Shown here: in pieces, positions 28,208 through 37,585 of the stretch
Position numbering within the stretch: position 1 is the stretch's first letter
Layout: every line of letters starts with the position of its first letter
Assembly (NCBI GenBank): GCA_029941905.1
Contig: JAPYTQ010000007.1
Location: 1 to 64,000, forward strand
From: JAHRVQ01 sp029941905
GTDB lineage: Bacteria; Pseudomonadota; Gammaproteobacteria; Pseudomonadales; Azotimanducaceae
Reading direction: 5' to 3'
Length of the DNA: 64,000 nt
The notes under the pieces: generated by a model
The model's database searches: none
Told to the model about the DNA's origin: nothing
What the model saw: only the letters and a program-made list of their open reading frames with translations
Translations under genes and position numbers: made by a program

Positions 28208-28804
28208 ATGTCCAACGAAGATCACGAAAAAGTATCCATTTATCCATTTACGGATGAGACCCGTGAAGAGCTGATGTCGAAAGCGCGCGAATGCGTCTTC
28301 AACTGGTCAACCAAAGATGGCTGGCCAGTGGGCGTCGTTCACGGGTTTGTCTGGCATGAAGGTCGAGGCTGGATTACCTGTGGTGCGCATCGGCATCGTG
28401 TTTCCGCCATTCGACGTGACCCGCGTTGTTCTCTGGTTGTCAGCGGCGTTGCTGCACCCGACGGACCCAATGGCGCAATTACCATTAAGGGCAGAGCGAT
28501 TGTTCACAATGACGAAGAAACCAAGAAATGGTTTTATCCAAAGCTAGCCCGTGGTCCTTATGGTTCAGGCACTAGTGGCACTTTGACCCCGGAGCAGGAG
28601 AAACAAGCGGCCGCGTTTGTTGAACGGCTTGATTCTCCGTTGCGGATAATTATCGAGATCGTGCCTGAAAAATGGATCATGCTGGATAGCGATAAAATGG
28701 CCAAGGACACGATGGGTTTGCTGGCAGATGATGAGCGCGGCCCGGAACTCGAAGCAGATGCTAAACGAATGCCAGAAGAGCTAAAGCGTCAGGACCTCGA
28801 CTAG
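28208..28804 (+). CDS. Pyridoxamine 5'-phosphate oxidase-fold flavoprotein
   Basis: This roughly 198-residue protein starts at the ATG at 28208 (MSNEDHEKVSIYPF) after GAGG nine bases upstream; the frame extends further 5' without a site. The split-barrel blocks are DGWPVGVVHGFVWHEGRGWITCGAHRHRVSAIRRDPRCSLVVSG and RIIIEIVPEKWIMLD. The protein class binds FMN, F420 or haem. Given two luciferase-like F420/FMN oxidoreductases nearby, an F420-linked function is possible but not shown. Location cytosolic. It stands alone. Confidence 0.8.
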   Translation: MSNEDHEKVSIYPFTDETREELMSKARECVFNWSTKDGWPVGVVHGFVWHEGRGWITCGAHRHRVSAIRRDPRCSLVVSGVAAPDGPNGAITIKGRAIVHNDEETKKWFYPKLARGPYGSGTSGTLTPEQEKQAAAFVERLDSPLRIIIEIVPEKWIMLDSDKMAKDTMGLLADDERGPELEADAKRMPEELKRQDLD

Positions 28805-29043
28805 AATTCTTCCTCAATAACAACTGCTGCGGATGCCGTTCCCAATCGAATAGAAGCGTCCAACACGAATAAGGTCCACTTCCTGCCAGCCATAGGGTGA
28901 AGAAGTGGAGACGGACAGCGGCAGGCCGCGACAAATGATACAATGTTGTTTGTCGGCAAGTAGGCGTTCGTTGTTTATATGGGTAATGAGTTATTTGGCG
29001 TCTCCCGCTTGCTTAACAAAAATAATATTATAAGGAGAAGCTG

Positions 29044-29469
29044 ATGCTCGAACCGAGCCCAATTTTACTTCCCGTTTTCGCCCTTGTGTTGTGGTCTCTG
29101 ATACAGATGTTGTGGATGGTATCAACCCGCTTACCCGCTATTGGTGCTGCCAAACTAGGTCCTGATGCCGGGCAACGGACTGCTGAACTTGGGGATCAAT
29201 TACCCAAATCCGTTCAGTGGAAGGCAGATAATTACAACCATTTGATGGAACAACCCACGATTTTTTACGCAACTGCAATTGCGTTAGCCGTTGCCGGACT
29301 TGGAACAGGCCTTAATTTGTATCTCGCCTGGCTCTATACCGGCTCCCGGGTGGTACACAGCATCGTGCATTCGACAATCAACAATGTGATGGTCAGGTTT
29401 ATGATTTTCCTGGTTGGCAGCATAGCGGTTGCTGTGATGGCAGTTAACGGCGTGCTCCAAATGTTGTAG
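29044..29469 (+). CDS. MAPEG family membrane protein
   Basis: The 141-residue protein has four hydrophobic helices (ILLPVFALVLWSLIQMLWMV, IFYATAIALAVAGLG, LNLYLAWLYTGSRVVHSIVH and MIFLVGSIAVAVMAVNGVL). The segment YNHLMEQPTIFYA...LYTGSRVVHSIVHSTIN is the MAPEG core, where Arg and His bind glutathione in eicosanoid/glutathione-metabolism enzymes. Bacterial members probably conjugate or bind glutathione or lipids in the inner membrane. AAGGAGAAG precedes the ATG. Converges with the esterase at 29549. Confidence 0.88.
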   Translation: MLEPSPILLPVFALVLWSLIQMLWMVSTRLPAIGAAKLGPDAGQRTAELGDQLPKSVQWKADNYNHLMEQPTIFYATAIALAVAGLGTGLNLYLAWLYTGSRVVHSIVHSTINNVMVRFMIFLVGSIAVAVMAVNGVLQML

Positions 29470-29548
29470 GTCTTCAGGCAAAAGTCGCAGCATTTGTCGG
29501 TACAAAATCGAGTGGGCAACATCCGGTAACAGATGAACAAAAACCTGC

Positions 29549-30376
29549 TCACGACACCGGTTTAGCACGCGCCATAATCTTAGCGGCTGACATCGGACCA
29601 TGTTGCATGAACTGATCAATAGCGTCACTGACGCCTGCTGGTTCATGTATCGCGACATCGTGTCCGGCCCTGGAAAATACATGTAACGTCGCATCCGGTA
29701 ATTTTGTGTAGTCATGCATGTTAGCCGCCAGCAAGCCATCTACGGCACCGGCCAACATTAACGTCGGTATGTTCAGTTGTGGCAGCCTGTCCTCCACATC
29801 CAGCGCATGCATGGTTTGCAGACCGCCAATAACATGGCCTTCTGATACCCTCATCAGATGGTCAACCCGACTCGCAAACCACGCATCGGTCTGTACATCA
29901 TGACGGAAGCGAGTAGCGATCATTTCTGCCAAAAAGAAGTCCCGATCCTTGTCACGACGCGCTTGTAAGCGCCTGGCCAGTATTTCCTGATCAGGTTTGC
30001 CAGGGATTCCTGCAGCGGGTATTGGTGCCATCAGAATCAGACGACTGATTCGTTCGACATATTCCAGACCAAGCAGGTAGCCGATTCCACCACCCATGCT
30101 GTGACCCGCATAAGTGAATTTATCGACACCCATCTGATTCATCAATGTGACCACATCGCTGGCGTACTGTGCTAAAGAATAACCGTCCTGTGTATCTTCG
30201 CTTTCGCCTGTACCCCGACACTCCATTAATATTATCTGGTACTTGTCTTTGAGGCGGTCCGCTACCGGCATCCAGTTAACCCGCGATGCTGTATAGCCAT
30301 GGTGCAACAGCAGAGGTTCCCCCTCACCGATAATGTCGTACCAGAGTCTTGCACCGTTGATTTCGGCGTGAGGCAT
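29549..30376 (-). CDS. Alpha/beta hydrolase
   Basis: This roughly 275-residue protein starts at ATG 30376 (MPHAEINGARLWYDIIGEGEPLLLHHGYT), preceded by AAGGA. The nucleophile elbow is FTYAGHSMGGGIGYLLGLEY (G-H-S-M-G), the acid is in LMLAGAVDGLLAANM and the base in FSRAGHDVAIHEP. It hydrolyses an ester or a C-C bond of a small molecule in the cytosol. The substrate is unknown. It converges with MAPEG and diverges from the GreA/B-like gene. Confidence 0.88.
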   Translation of the reverse strand: MPHAEINGARLWYDIIGEGEPLLLHHGYTASRVNWMPVADRLKDKYQIILMECRGTGESEDTQDGYSLAQYASDVVTLMNQMGVDKFTYAGHSMGGGIGYLLGLEYVERISRLILMAPIPAAGIPGKPDQEILARRLQARRDKDRDFFLAEMIATRFRHDVQTDAWFASRVDHLMRVSEGHVIGGLQTMHALDVEDRLPQLNIPTLMLAGAVDGLLAANMHDYTKLPDATLHVFSRAGHDVAIHEPAGVSDAIDQFMQHGPMSAAKIMARAKPVS

Positions 30377-30500
30377 GAAAATTCCTTGCAGGTTCAATGT
30401 GTGAGTCGCATCCTACAATTCTTCAATGGACCATCCAACAAGTAAATCCAGTAATCGTGAATGGCCATGCTGGTAACTGGTAACATAAGCACTGTCAGTC

Positions 30501-30995
30501 ATGTGGAATTCTGGTTTGGACAAGTCCATCTTTTTAGCAGATCTCATCGCTGTGTTGAACAAGGCACTCGGGGATGCGATCAATGCCGCTAATGTCGCCC
30601 GAGAAACGGCGACTGACGCTGAGAACGTGGCTGAAAACAGGTACGACACACTTGGCCTGGAGGCTGCTTACCTTGCCCATGGTCAATCCAAACGAGCATT
30701 GGAGCTGGAGACCACCATTGCGACATTCAAGCGATTGAATTCACAAATCGGCCAATCGATGAAGGTGGTTCTGGGTAGCCTGGTAGAGGTCACAGACGAA
30801 AGTAACAACAGAAGGTTCTTTCTGATTGGTCCCGGTGCGGGAGGCATGACGGTAATCTCACAGGGTCAGGAAGTGTTGGTTTTGACCATCGACGCACCTT
30901 TGGGACGCGCACTACACGGTAAAAAGGTGGATGATGAAGTCAACGCTGTTGCAACTGCCACGTCAGGTTGGTTTACGGTCACTCGTATCATCTGA
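30501..30995 (+). CDS. GreA/GreB-like transcript cleavage factor family protein
   Basis: The protein has 164 residues. An N-terminal helical hairpin (about 15-80; NKALGDAINAANVARETATDAE and ENRYDTLGLEAAYLAHGQ) is followed by a GreA/B-type C-terminal domain ending ...APLGRALHGKKVDDEV, close to the GKxxGDxV ending of Gre factors. The DTLGLEAAYLAHGQSKR block is shared with small proteins annotated as GreAB family in other gammaproteobacteria. Whether it acts on RNA polymerase is unproven; the acidic tip needed for cleavage is not obvious. It starts within 200 bp of the divergent esterase. Its stop is in the same frame as the following gene, discussed separately. Confidence 0.65.
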   Translation: MWNSGLDKSIFLADLIAVLNKALGDAINAANVARETATDAENVAENRYDTLGLEAAYLAHGQSKRALELETTIATFKRLNSQIGQSMKVVLGSLVEVTDESNNRRFFLIGPGAGGMTVISQGQEVLVLTIDAPLGRALHGKKVDDEVNAVATATSGWFTVTRII

Positions 30996-31016
30996 CCCCG
31001 AATTAATCTTCAGCTG

Positions 31017-32834
31017 GTGATTGTGGTACTGGGTGCGCTCACGCCACCTGGTGTCACACCCTTTGCGGAGCCACTGCCGATCCCGCGGGGTGTTCTGACT
31101 CTGAAGCTTGAACTTGAGGATTATGAAACACGTTACATTATGGCCAGGAATCCAGGTCCAATGTTTAACAACCTGATTTATCTTGAGGGTTTTGGGAATC
31201 AATTCCCCATTGAAGAAGTAACGCTTTTTCCGCCAGGTAAAATACCGTTGGATATGGTTGAAGTTCCGGCGTCGAATTTACCCCTGTTTGTGACTGGCTG
31301 GTCCCGGAAACTGGTTGGTTCGGATCTAGTGGTACCGACACCACAATTTGCAGTTTCCAGGTTCGAGGTGACCAATGCTGAATACAAGGAGTTCGTAGAT
31401 AAGGACGGCTACCGCAATCCTGCCTACTGGGATGGTTTACAGTTTGTTGATGGAAATCTTCAGCTCAGTTTTGAAGACGCCATGTCGCGATTCGTCGATA
31501 CAACGGGTCGCCATGGACCCGCCGGTTGGGCTTTAGGTAACTTCGAGCCAGGAGAATCAAAACTTCCTGTCGGTGGCGTAAGTTGGTATGAAGCAGTCGC
31601 CTACTCACGATTCCGAAGACTCGCATTGCCTACCATATACCACTGGACCCGCTACGCCCTGGGACCCCTTGAAGGCTTGTATCCCGTCGGACCAGCGCTT
31701 TCACTGGCAAGTAACTTCAACCAAACAGGTTTACTTCCCGCTAAGAATCCAGTCGGCATAGGTCCCTGGGGAACCTACCACACTTCGGGAAATGTTCGTG
31801 AATGGATCTGGAATAGTGCCGAAGGGCTGGGGCTGGCACAGGGAGAGAGCTGGCAAGGTTATGGCGGCGCATCATCAATCGTGACGACGGTACCGCGAAT
31901 GAATCGTCGGGCTGGTAATGGCATTCGCCTGATCCAACATATTGAGACGGGACTGGATGAAAAGCTGATGGGACCGATAGACCTGGTATCGGACGATCCC
32001 TACGCACGCAGAGAACCGGCTTCTGATGAAGCCTTTGAAATTATGCAGGCCCAGTTTACGCCACCAAAGAGGAAACCGACTGAGGTGTCAGTAGTCAGAG
32101 TGCGGGAGACAGATCACTGGGTTGTCGATGAACACAGGCTCAAATTCAGCGAAGATGAAACCCTGGTGTTGTATATTTTTACCCCAACAACAGGTAAAGC
32201 ACCCTTTCAGACGGTTGTATACGGACCAGACGGGAGTGCTGTGCTACCGGGTCAGATGAATCGCGACGCAGTTGCTGAAGTTGCTCATTTTCAAGACATC
32301 TTGCGAGGGGGTAGAGCCGTGGTTGTGCCGATCTGGGCGGGTACCTTCGAACTGGCAGTCCCAAACCTGTGGCTGCCTGAACTTCACGCACCTTATGCCG
32401 TGCTTTGGTATCGTAACGTGGTAGACACGGTAAATTACATTGCGAGTCGTGAAGAGTTGTCTGCAGACGTTGCGTACATGGGCTATAGTTTTGGCGCGGG
32501 TTTTTTTGGAAACTTACTACTGGCCCTGGAAACGCGGTTAAAAACTGGAATACTAATGTCCGGCGGCCTGGTTCATTATGTGAAACTGAATCCCCTGCTT
32601 GATGGTATTCACTATACACCTCGAATCCATCAACCCATACTTATGCTCAACGGCAAGTTCGATCATATTCACCCATGGGTGGAGTCGTCTCAAAGAATGT
32701 TGCAACTGCTGGGTACCCCTGCAGAGCACAAAAAACTCGTTGGCTATGATGCTGGACATATAGACTTTGAGCATAACGAGGTAGTTAGTGAAATTGGTAA
32801 CTGGCTGGATAAATACCTGGGTCCTGTGCATTAG
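31017..32834 (+). CDS. SUMF1-domain plus alpha/beta-hydrolase protein, apparently lacking its N-terminal part
   Basis: The protein has 605 residues. An N-terminal PEGA-like piece (IPRGVLTLKLELEDYET) is followed by a SUMF1/formylglycine-generating-enzyme-like domain (about 115-330: FAVSRFEVTNAEYKEFVDKDGY, LPVGGVSWYEAVAYSRF, TSGNVREWIWNSAEG), then an alpha/beta hydrolase (GYSFGAGFFGNLLLALETRLK, and QPILMLNGKFDHIHP; catalytic Ser-Asp-His plausible). In related proteins as I recall them these domains follow a Ser/Thr kinase and a membrane helix; both are missing here. The true FGE cysteines are not visible. The start is GTG at 31017, without a ribosome site, 22 bp after the GreA/B-like stop and in its frame. 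The gene looks 5'-truncated. Confidence 0.75.
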   Translation: MIVVLGALTPPGVTPFAEPLPIPRGVLTLKLELEDYETRYIMARNPGPMFNNLIYLEGFGNQFPIEEVTLFPPGKIPLDMVEVPASNLPLFVTGWSRKLVGSDLVVPTPQFAVSRFEVTNAEYKEFVDKDGYRNPAYWDGLQFVDGNLQLSFEDAMSRFVDTTGRHGPAGWALGNFEPGESKLPVGGVSWYEAVAYSRFRRLALPTIYHWTRYALGPLEGLYPVGPALSLASNFNQTGLLPAKNPVGIGPWGTYHTSGNVREWIWNSAEGLGLAQGESWQGYGGASSIVTTVPRMNRRAGNGIRLIQHIETGLDEKLMGPIDLVSDDPYARREPASDEAFEIMQAQFTPPKRKPTEVSVVRVRETDHWVVDEHRLKFSEDETLVLYIFTPTTGKAPFQTVVYGPDGSAVLPGQMNRDAVAEVAHFQDILRGGRAVVVPIWAGTFELAVPNLWLPELHAPYAVLWYRNVVDTVNYIASREELSADVAYMGYSFGAGFFGNLLLALETRLKTGILMSGGLVHYVKLNPLLDGIHYTPRIHQPILMLNGKFDHIHPWVESSQRMLQLLGTPAEHKKLVGYDAGHIDFEHNEVVSEIGNWLDKYLGPVH

Positions 32835-32865
32835 CAATCATTCACCTTCCACCTGGTCGTTTTGA

Positions 32866-34371
32866 TCACCCCCGAACAAACTCACCGTCCGGCCAAAACA
32901 CCCCCCCAACAATACAGATGGTGTAATTAGCAGCAAGCCCCCAAACCCCGGCACTGATCCCGAGGGGAGACCGTCCGCCTGCATCCCAATATCCTAACGC
33001 CGCCCCAACCCACAGCACGAGGGTAATGGCGGTACCAACGACAACACCACAGAGGATGGATGTGCCAGATAAACGCTGCCAGAATAACCCCAGCAGGAAC
33101 ACCGGTGAAATCTGCACCATAAATTCGAGCTTGAGTTTTATGAGCAGCCAGATGGAACTTTCTGTCTGCTGTGAGACCCAGGTCATGGCAACCAGAAACG
33201 CAATGAGGACCCATCCGAAAATCTTTCCAGTCCTGAGCAGATCTTGCTGACTCGCTTCCGGATTGATATAGACGGCATAGATGTCCTTGGTGACCATGCT
33301 CTGGATCGACAGCAACGCAGAGTCGGTTGTGGACATGATGGCGGCTATGAGCGCGACAAATACCACCATCACCAACCATCGAATGAGATCATTGCCGTTG
33401 ATGATATCAAGCAGCATAAGCAGCGTGACCTGGTCGCTCTCAAAGGGCGAGAGATCCGTGAACTGGCTGATGGCAATGAATCCCAGAACGAATGCAAGCA
33501 TGGTCGTAATAAACGGCATGAAGGCCAATCCGGCGAGCGATAGTCGCAAGGTGCGCAGGGACCGTGCTGAGAAGAATCGCTGAATGGCATGGGGATAAAC
33601 CGAGGCGCCGAACATGAGCAAAAGAAGTGTACTGAACCAGGCGCGAATGCCTTCCCAACCTGGTACCGCCAGCTTCTCTGACTGATTCTGATTCGAAGCA
33701 ATTAACTCCGTTGCGGCAGGCAGGCCGCCATTAACAGTGAGTACTATGTATAGAATAATAGAGAAACCAAAAAATAAAAGTATGCCTTGAATAGCGTCGG
33801 TCCATGCCACTGATCGCATTCCGCCCAGAGTCTCGTAAATGAGCATAACGATTACCAGAAGAACGACACCGCTCATGAAGTCAATGCGCCCACCCGACAA
33901 TCCTTCTATCGCGTGACCCATGGCAACGAGTTGCTCAAGGATGTAATTCGCAAGCCCCCAACACAGCAGGATGACACATATGACCCGTAGCCAGTGCGAA
34001 CCGAATCGATGGTAAATATAGTCAGCAGGTGTAATGTATCCGAAAGCTCTTGAAAGTCGAAACAGGCGCGGCCCGTATATCGATATCACTGTAATCGTCA
34101 ACACCATAAACATGATACTGACCACATACGTACCGCCCTGACGATAGGCTCGCCCGGCAAATCCGAGCATGGTATTACCACTGTACTGGGTAGCAAAAAG
34201 TGTGAGGAAAAGCACGAATATGCCAAAGCTTGAACCACCGAGATAAAAATCGCGAAGCGAGTTTTCCTTGCTGCTGACTTTACCGGCCCAGCCTATCGCT
34301 ATCATTACCAAGAGATAGATCGCAAGCATAATGATCGGTGCTATACCCAGTTCGTAAGTACCGTCGTTCAA
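32866..34371 (-). CDS. Sodium:solute symporter family protein
   Basis: This 501-residue inner-membrane protein has about 13 hydrophobic helices, starting with IIMLAIYLLVMIAIGWAG. It shows FYLGGSSFGIFVLFLTLFATQYSGNTMLGFAGRAYRQG, a sodium-solute symporter (SSS) signature region, and MSTTDSALLSIQSMVTKDIYA near helix 8, where Ser/Thr residues form the Na2 site. It probably takes up an organic solute with sodium. It is downstream of a small two-helix partner on the same strand. The substrate cannot be told from sequence. Confidence 0.9.
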   Translation of the reverse strand: MNDGTYELGIAPIIMLAIYLLVMIAIGWAGKVSSKENSLRDFYLGGSSFGIFVLFLTLFATQYSGNTMLGFAGRAYRQGGTYVVSIMFMVLTITVISIYGPRLFRLSRAFGYITPADYIYHRFGSHWLRVICVILLCWGLANYILEQLVAMGHAIEGLSGGRIDFMSGVVLLVIVMLIYETLGGMRSVAWTDAIQGILLFFGFSIILYIVLTVNGGLPAATELIASNQNQSEKLAVPGWEGIRAWFSTLLLLMFGASVYPHAIQRFFSARSLRTLRLSLAGLAFMPFITTMLAFVLGFIAISQFTDLSPFESDQVTLLMLLDIINGNDLIRWLVMVVFVALIAAIMSTTDSALLSIQSMVTKDIYAVYINPEASQQDLLRTGKIFGWVLIAFLVAMTWVSQQTESSIWLLIKLKLEFMVQISPVFLLGLFWQRLSGTSILCGVVVGTAITLVLWVGAALGYWDAGGRSPLGISAGVWGLAANYTICIVGGVFWPDGEFVRG

Positions 34372-34392
34372 GGCAGGTGGATTCCGATGATC

Positions 34393-34695
34393 CTAACTGA
34401 CATCGTCATCGTCTCTCCAAAACCTGAGAATGCCGATGGCTGTCAGAATGGCAACCCCAAGCGAACAGATGATGCTGGTCCAGATCCAGACCGGAAATCC
34501 AAACAATACATTTCCCATCTCCCCTTCGACCCGATACCAGGGCACACTGCCTATAATCAGTATAATAAGAGTGGGCAGAAACCATTTCTGCTTCGATGGT
34601 TCTTTTTTAAGTATCGCGACCTGCCAGAAGGCTTTCATATCTCGCTCACCTTTATATTCAGGGAGTGGAAGGTCGCTGTTATCTCTATTTTTCAT
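34393..34695 (-). CDS. Small two-helix membrane protein paired with the symporter
   Basis: The 100-residue product has two membrane helices (WFLPTLIILIIGSVPWY and WIWTSIICSLGVAILTAIGIL) with FGFPVWIW between them, then an acidic tail. This is the layout of the small DUF3311-like companion often encoded next to SSS symporters. Its stop is 22 bp before the symporter start, so the pair forms an operon. The family assignment rests on context more than on motif. Confidence 0.7.
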   Translation of the reverse strand: MKNRDNSDLPLPEYKGERDMKAFWQVAILKKEPSKQKWFLPTLIILIIGSVPWYRVEGEMGNVLFGFPVWIWTSIICSLGVAILTAIGILRFWRDDDDVS

Positions 34696-34982
34696 ATCTG
34701 TTTATGCCATTTTCCTGCATGTTTATGCCTGATCCGGTTATCAAAATCATCTACTTTTAATGCTCAACTGTCTTAAATCGATGTAAGACATCCGACGCGA
34801 ATCGCGGGGTAATGTCTCAAGTAAAGCGTCGCGGGGATGATGAACGCCTGCAACATCGTTTTAGAATCTGCTACCGTTGGGAAAATAGGTGTGTACCCCT
34901 GTTACACTGCGCTTTTTTCAAATATCCCGATGCTATTGTTAAGTTGTATCAATAATAGCGCCTTATCCAACCGATTATTCGT

Positions 34983-35833
34983 ATGACCTCAGATTCAGAT
35001 ACACAACAAGTCGCCGGACCATTTACCGATATTATCCAGCAAGCTTTTACCCTCGTTTGGGATGTCACCTCAGGCAATATTCCCGGCGATCTTCATTGGC
35101 AAAGACTTCTTTTAATGACTGTTTTTGCCGTTGCGATTTTCGTTTTCTATCGTGGCCATGGATCAAAAGGTGCAGATGGACGTGAACGCAAGGTCGGGTT
35201 GCTGGCATTCCTGTTACCTGAGGATATTTATACCCATGTTTCTGCCAGAGTTGATATCTGGCTTTGGGTACTGGAACGCCTGCTTCGGCCCGTATGGGCG
35301 GTAGCGCTCTTTGCGACGGTTGGTCCGGCAACAGAGCAAACTGTTATTGCTGTACTCATTTCAATGTTCGGCACGACACCGGCGCTCGAAATTAATTACG
35401 CCTGGATGCTGCTCTACAGCCTGGTGCTGTTTGATGGGGGAATCACCCAGGCAACCATCCTGAATATCGGCTTTTTCGCCTTTTTTTTGGTCTGACAGGA
35501 TCATTCCGGCATTACCATATACAGTTCCGTTATCCGCGCTGGTTGGAGAAATGGCTGCAGAGCCCGGCCATGCACCATATCCACCACAGTTACCTGGAGA
35601 AACACTGGGATACTAATTTCGCTGCAGTTACGAGTATTTGGGATCGCATGTTTGGCACCCTGTATATTCCACAGAATAATGAATACACACCATGGGGAAT
35701 AGGACCTGACACCCAGGCTGAGTGTCGGACTTTTTACCAGAATACCATTGGACCGTTCAGGGACTGGTACTTTATGGTGAAAGGCACGTCGCCCCAGGCT
35801 GGGAGTCTGAAGGTGATTGAACCAGAGAAATAA
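34983..35833 (+). pseudogene. Sterol desaturase/fatty acid hydroxylase family pseudogene (internal deletion plus frameshift)
   Basis: The first part (34983-35495) is hydrophobic and ends at YSLVLFDGGITQATILNIGFFAF; after a +1 shift at a run of eight T (35481-35488) the frame continues FFGLTGSFRHYHIQFRYP and then MHHIHHSYLEKHWDTNFAAVTSIWDRMFGTLY, the conserved C-terminal half of sterol desaturase-type diiron enzymes. In complete members, a stretch of about 90-100 residues with the first two histidine clusters lies between the LVLF helix and GG..T; that stretch is missing. Thus two independent lesions, deletion and frameshift, have destroyed the gene. The ATG at 34983 has no strong ribosome site. 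Confidence 0.75.
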
Positions 35834-35858
35834 CATCAGGGCTTCCCTAGCAGGCTGC

Positions 35859-35974
35859 TGAAAAAGCCCATGTCAGCACAATTCGCCGTTGAAAATCCCT
35901 CGTGCGCGAGTCCGATCAAGATACTCACCTTTCAGCAATTTTCGACTTGCCTTGTATCTAACCGGGCTTTTTCA
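35859..35974. repeat. MITE-like element with 11-bp terminal inverted repeats
   Basis: TGAAAAAGCCC (35859-35869) and GGGCTTTTTCA (35964-35974) are perfect inverted repeats enclosing 94 bp with further internal complementarity (ATTTTCGACTT and related). The left flank GCAGGCTGC plus the inverted repeat resembles ends of IS elements seen widely in proteobacteria. No transposase is encoded, so it is either a non-autonomous miniature element or a repeat remnant. It abuts the 3' end of the BCCT pseudogene and follows the desaturase pseudogene. Confidence 0.5.
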
Positions 35975-37525
35975 TCAAACTGCCAGATCTATAAATATCG
36001 CTTTCATCAGGGAAGCTGCGATCAGCAATATGACGAAAGCAAGCGGAAGACCGATGATAATGGAAGCCGCCTGCAACGTGGATATCCCGCCAATAAGCAT
36101 CAAGACACAAGTAATGCCTCCAAGGATGAATCCCCAGAACACCTTTACCCAGGCGATGTGATCAACCTGCAAGATGTGGCAGATGACCAGCGTGGCAGAA
36201 TCCAGTGACGTAATCAGCCAGGTGAACAGCAGAAAAGACACAACCATGAGCAGTATGGATTCAATACCCACCAAAGACAGATTTTGAATCACTGCCACCA
36301 CGCCCATGCTGTAGTCCTTGTCTACGCCACGCTGACAGAACCGGTCTGCTCCAGTTCCTGGAATATACCTATGCCACCAAAGACGGTCATCCAAACGACG
36401 GTCAACAGCACGGGCACGAACAATACGGCCAGTATGAATTCACGGATGGTACGTCCTCTGGAAATTCTGGCTATAAAAACTGACACAAATGGCGTCCAGG
36501 CAAGCCACCATCCCCAATAGAAAATAGTCCATGCACTCAACCAGTCATCGTCAGCAGTGGAAGAACCGGCCCACAATCCCATAGGTATGACATTCACCAT
36601 ATAGTCAAGAAGATTAACTGGTAGCAGGCTGGCGAGGTAAGCCGTCGGTCCCAGTACGAAAATTACCAGCAGTAGTCCAAGGCTGATCCATATATTCATT
36701 TCGCTTAGCCGTCTGATGCCGTTACTGACTCCAGACAGCACCGACCCGATACCAAGCACACAGACGACAGTTAGAATGGCAATCTGGTTGAACAGGCTGA
36801 ATTCAATTCCCAACAGAGGTTCCAGTGCTGCATTCATCGCGCTGACAGCCAGGCCGAGGGAAGTCGCAACACCAAAGATCGTACCGAACAACGCCAGGAA
36901 ATCGATGATGGAATATGCGGGCTTGGAAAACCTGCGGTTACCAAGTAGCGGAGTCAGTGCCGAGCTGAAGGTTAGTGGTTGGCCATCGCGGTATGCTGAC
37001 ATGCTGATGGCCAGCCCTGCCAGCACATACAGACCCCAGCCGTGTAATCCCCAGTGGAAAACTGTGACGGTGATGGCATTGGAGGCAGCTTCTGCTGAAG
37101 CGGCGTCAAGCCCTGCTGACACCTGATGAGGATTGCCCATAAAGTGGATGATGGGTTCCTATACACCCCAGTACAGAAACCCGGAGGCAAGACCAGCACT
37201 GAACAACATGGCAAACCACGAAATGCGTTTAAATTCCGGACGCTCGTGTTCCCCACCTAAACGGTATTTCGCATTGGGGTGCATGGCAAACACGACCACC
37301 ATTACCAGTGCGACTGTTGTGGCACCGAGAAACAGTCAGTCGAATTCAAGTACCACAAAATCCCTAAGTTGGCTAGTGACGACATTGGCAGTATCCAAAT
37401 CCAGTACTGCATACACCGCTAAAAGCGACAATACCGAGATGACTAATATCGAATGGATATGTTTATAGAAGTAAGGCAGAGAAGCTTCGGTTGAGATAGC
37501 GAGTTTCTTTTTCTTATTTTGACAC
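35975..37525 (-). pseudogene. BCCT-family betaine/carnitine/choline transporter pseudogene
   Basis: The full product would have about 515 residues. Recognisable blocks are RLGGEHERPEFKRISWFAMLFSAGLASGFLYWGV, the diagnostic WGLHGWGLYVLAGLAISMSAYRDG, LGIGSVLSGVSNGIRRLSEMN, and LAWTPFVSVFIARISRGRTIREFI. The frame is broken by TGA at 37336-37338 (FD*LFLG), TAG at 37159-37161 (GV*EP), a one-base loss near 36331 that shifts GSVSVA into VDKDYSMGV, and probably another A loss next to a GTG at 37525. BCCT carriers import compatible solutes such as glycine betaine; this one cannot be made. Loss of an osmolyte carrier is ecologically informative. Confidence 0.9.
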
Positions 37526-37585
37526 CTTCACACTATAGCAATTTAGCAAAGCAAGACACTTTGCTCTCTCGTCGTTATCGACAGG

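Noticed and set aside
30993..30995. UGA between the GreA/B-like gene and the SUMF1-hydrolase, both in the same frame, as another selenocysteine codon
   Set aside because: No Cys or redox motif surrounds it (TRII-UGA-PRINLQ), the GreA/B-like domain ends naturally there, and the next domain begins as a separate module.
31017..32834. SUMF1-domain protein as the activating enzyme of the sulfatase at 21078
   Set aside because: The catalytic cysteines of formylglycine-generating enzymes are not visible, the domain is fused to a hydrolase, and it is 10 kb away on the other strand.
37336..37338. TGA in the BCCT gene read as Trp (alternative code) or Sec
   Set aside because: The same gene also has TAG and a frameshift, and TGA is a normal stop elsewhere; the position is in a membrane helix, not a redox site.
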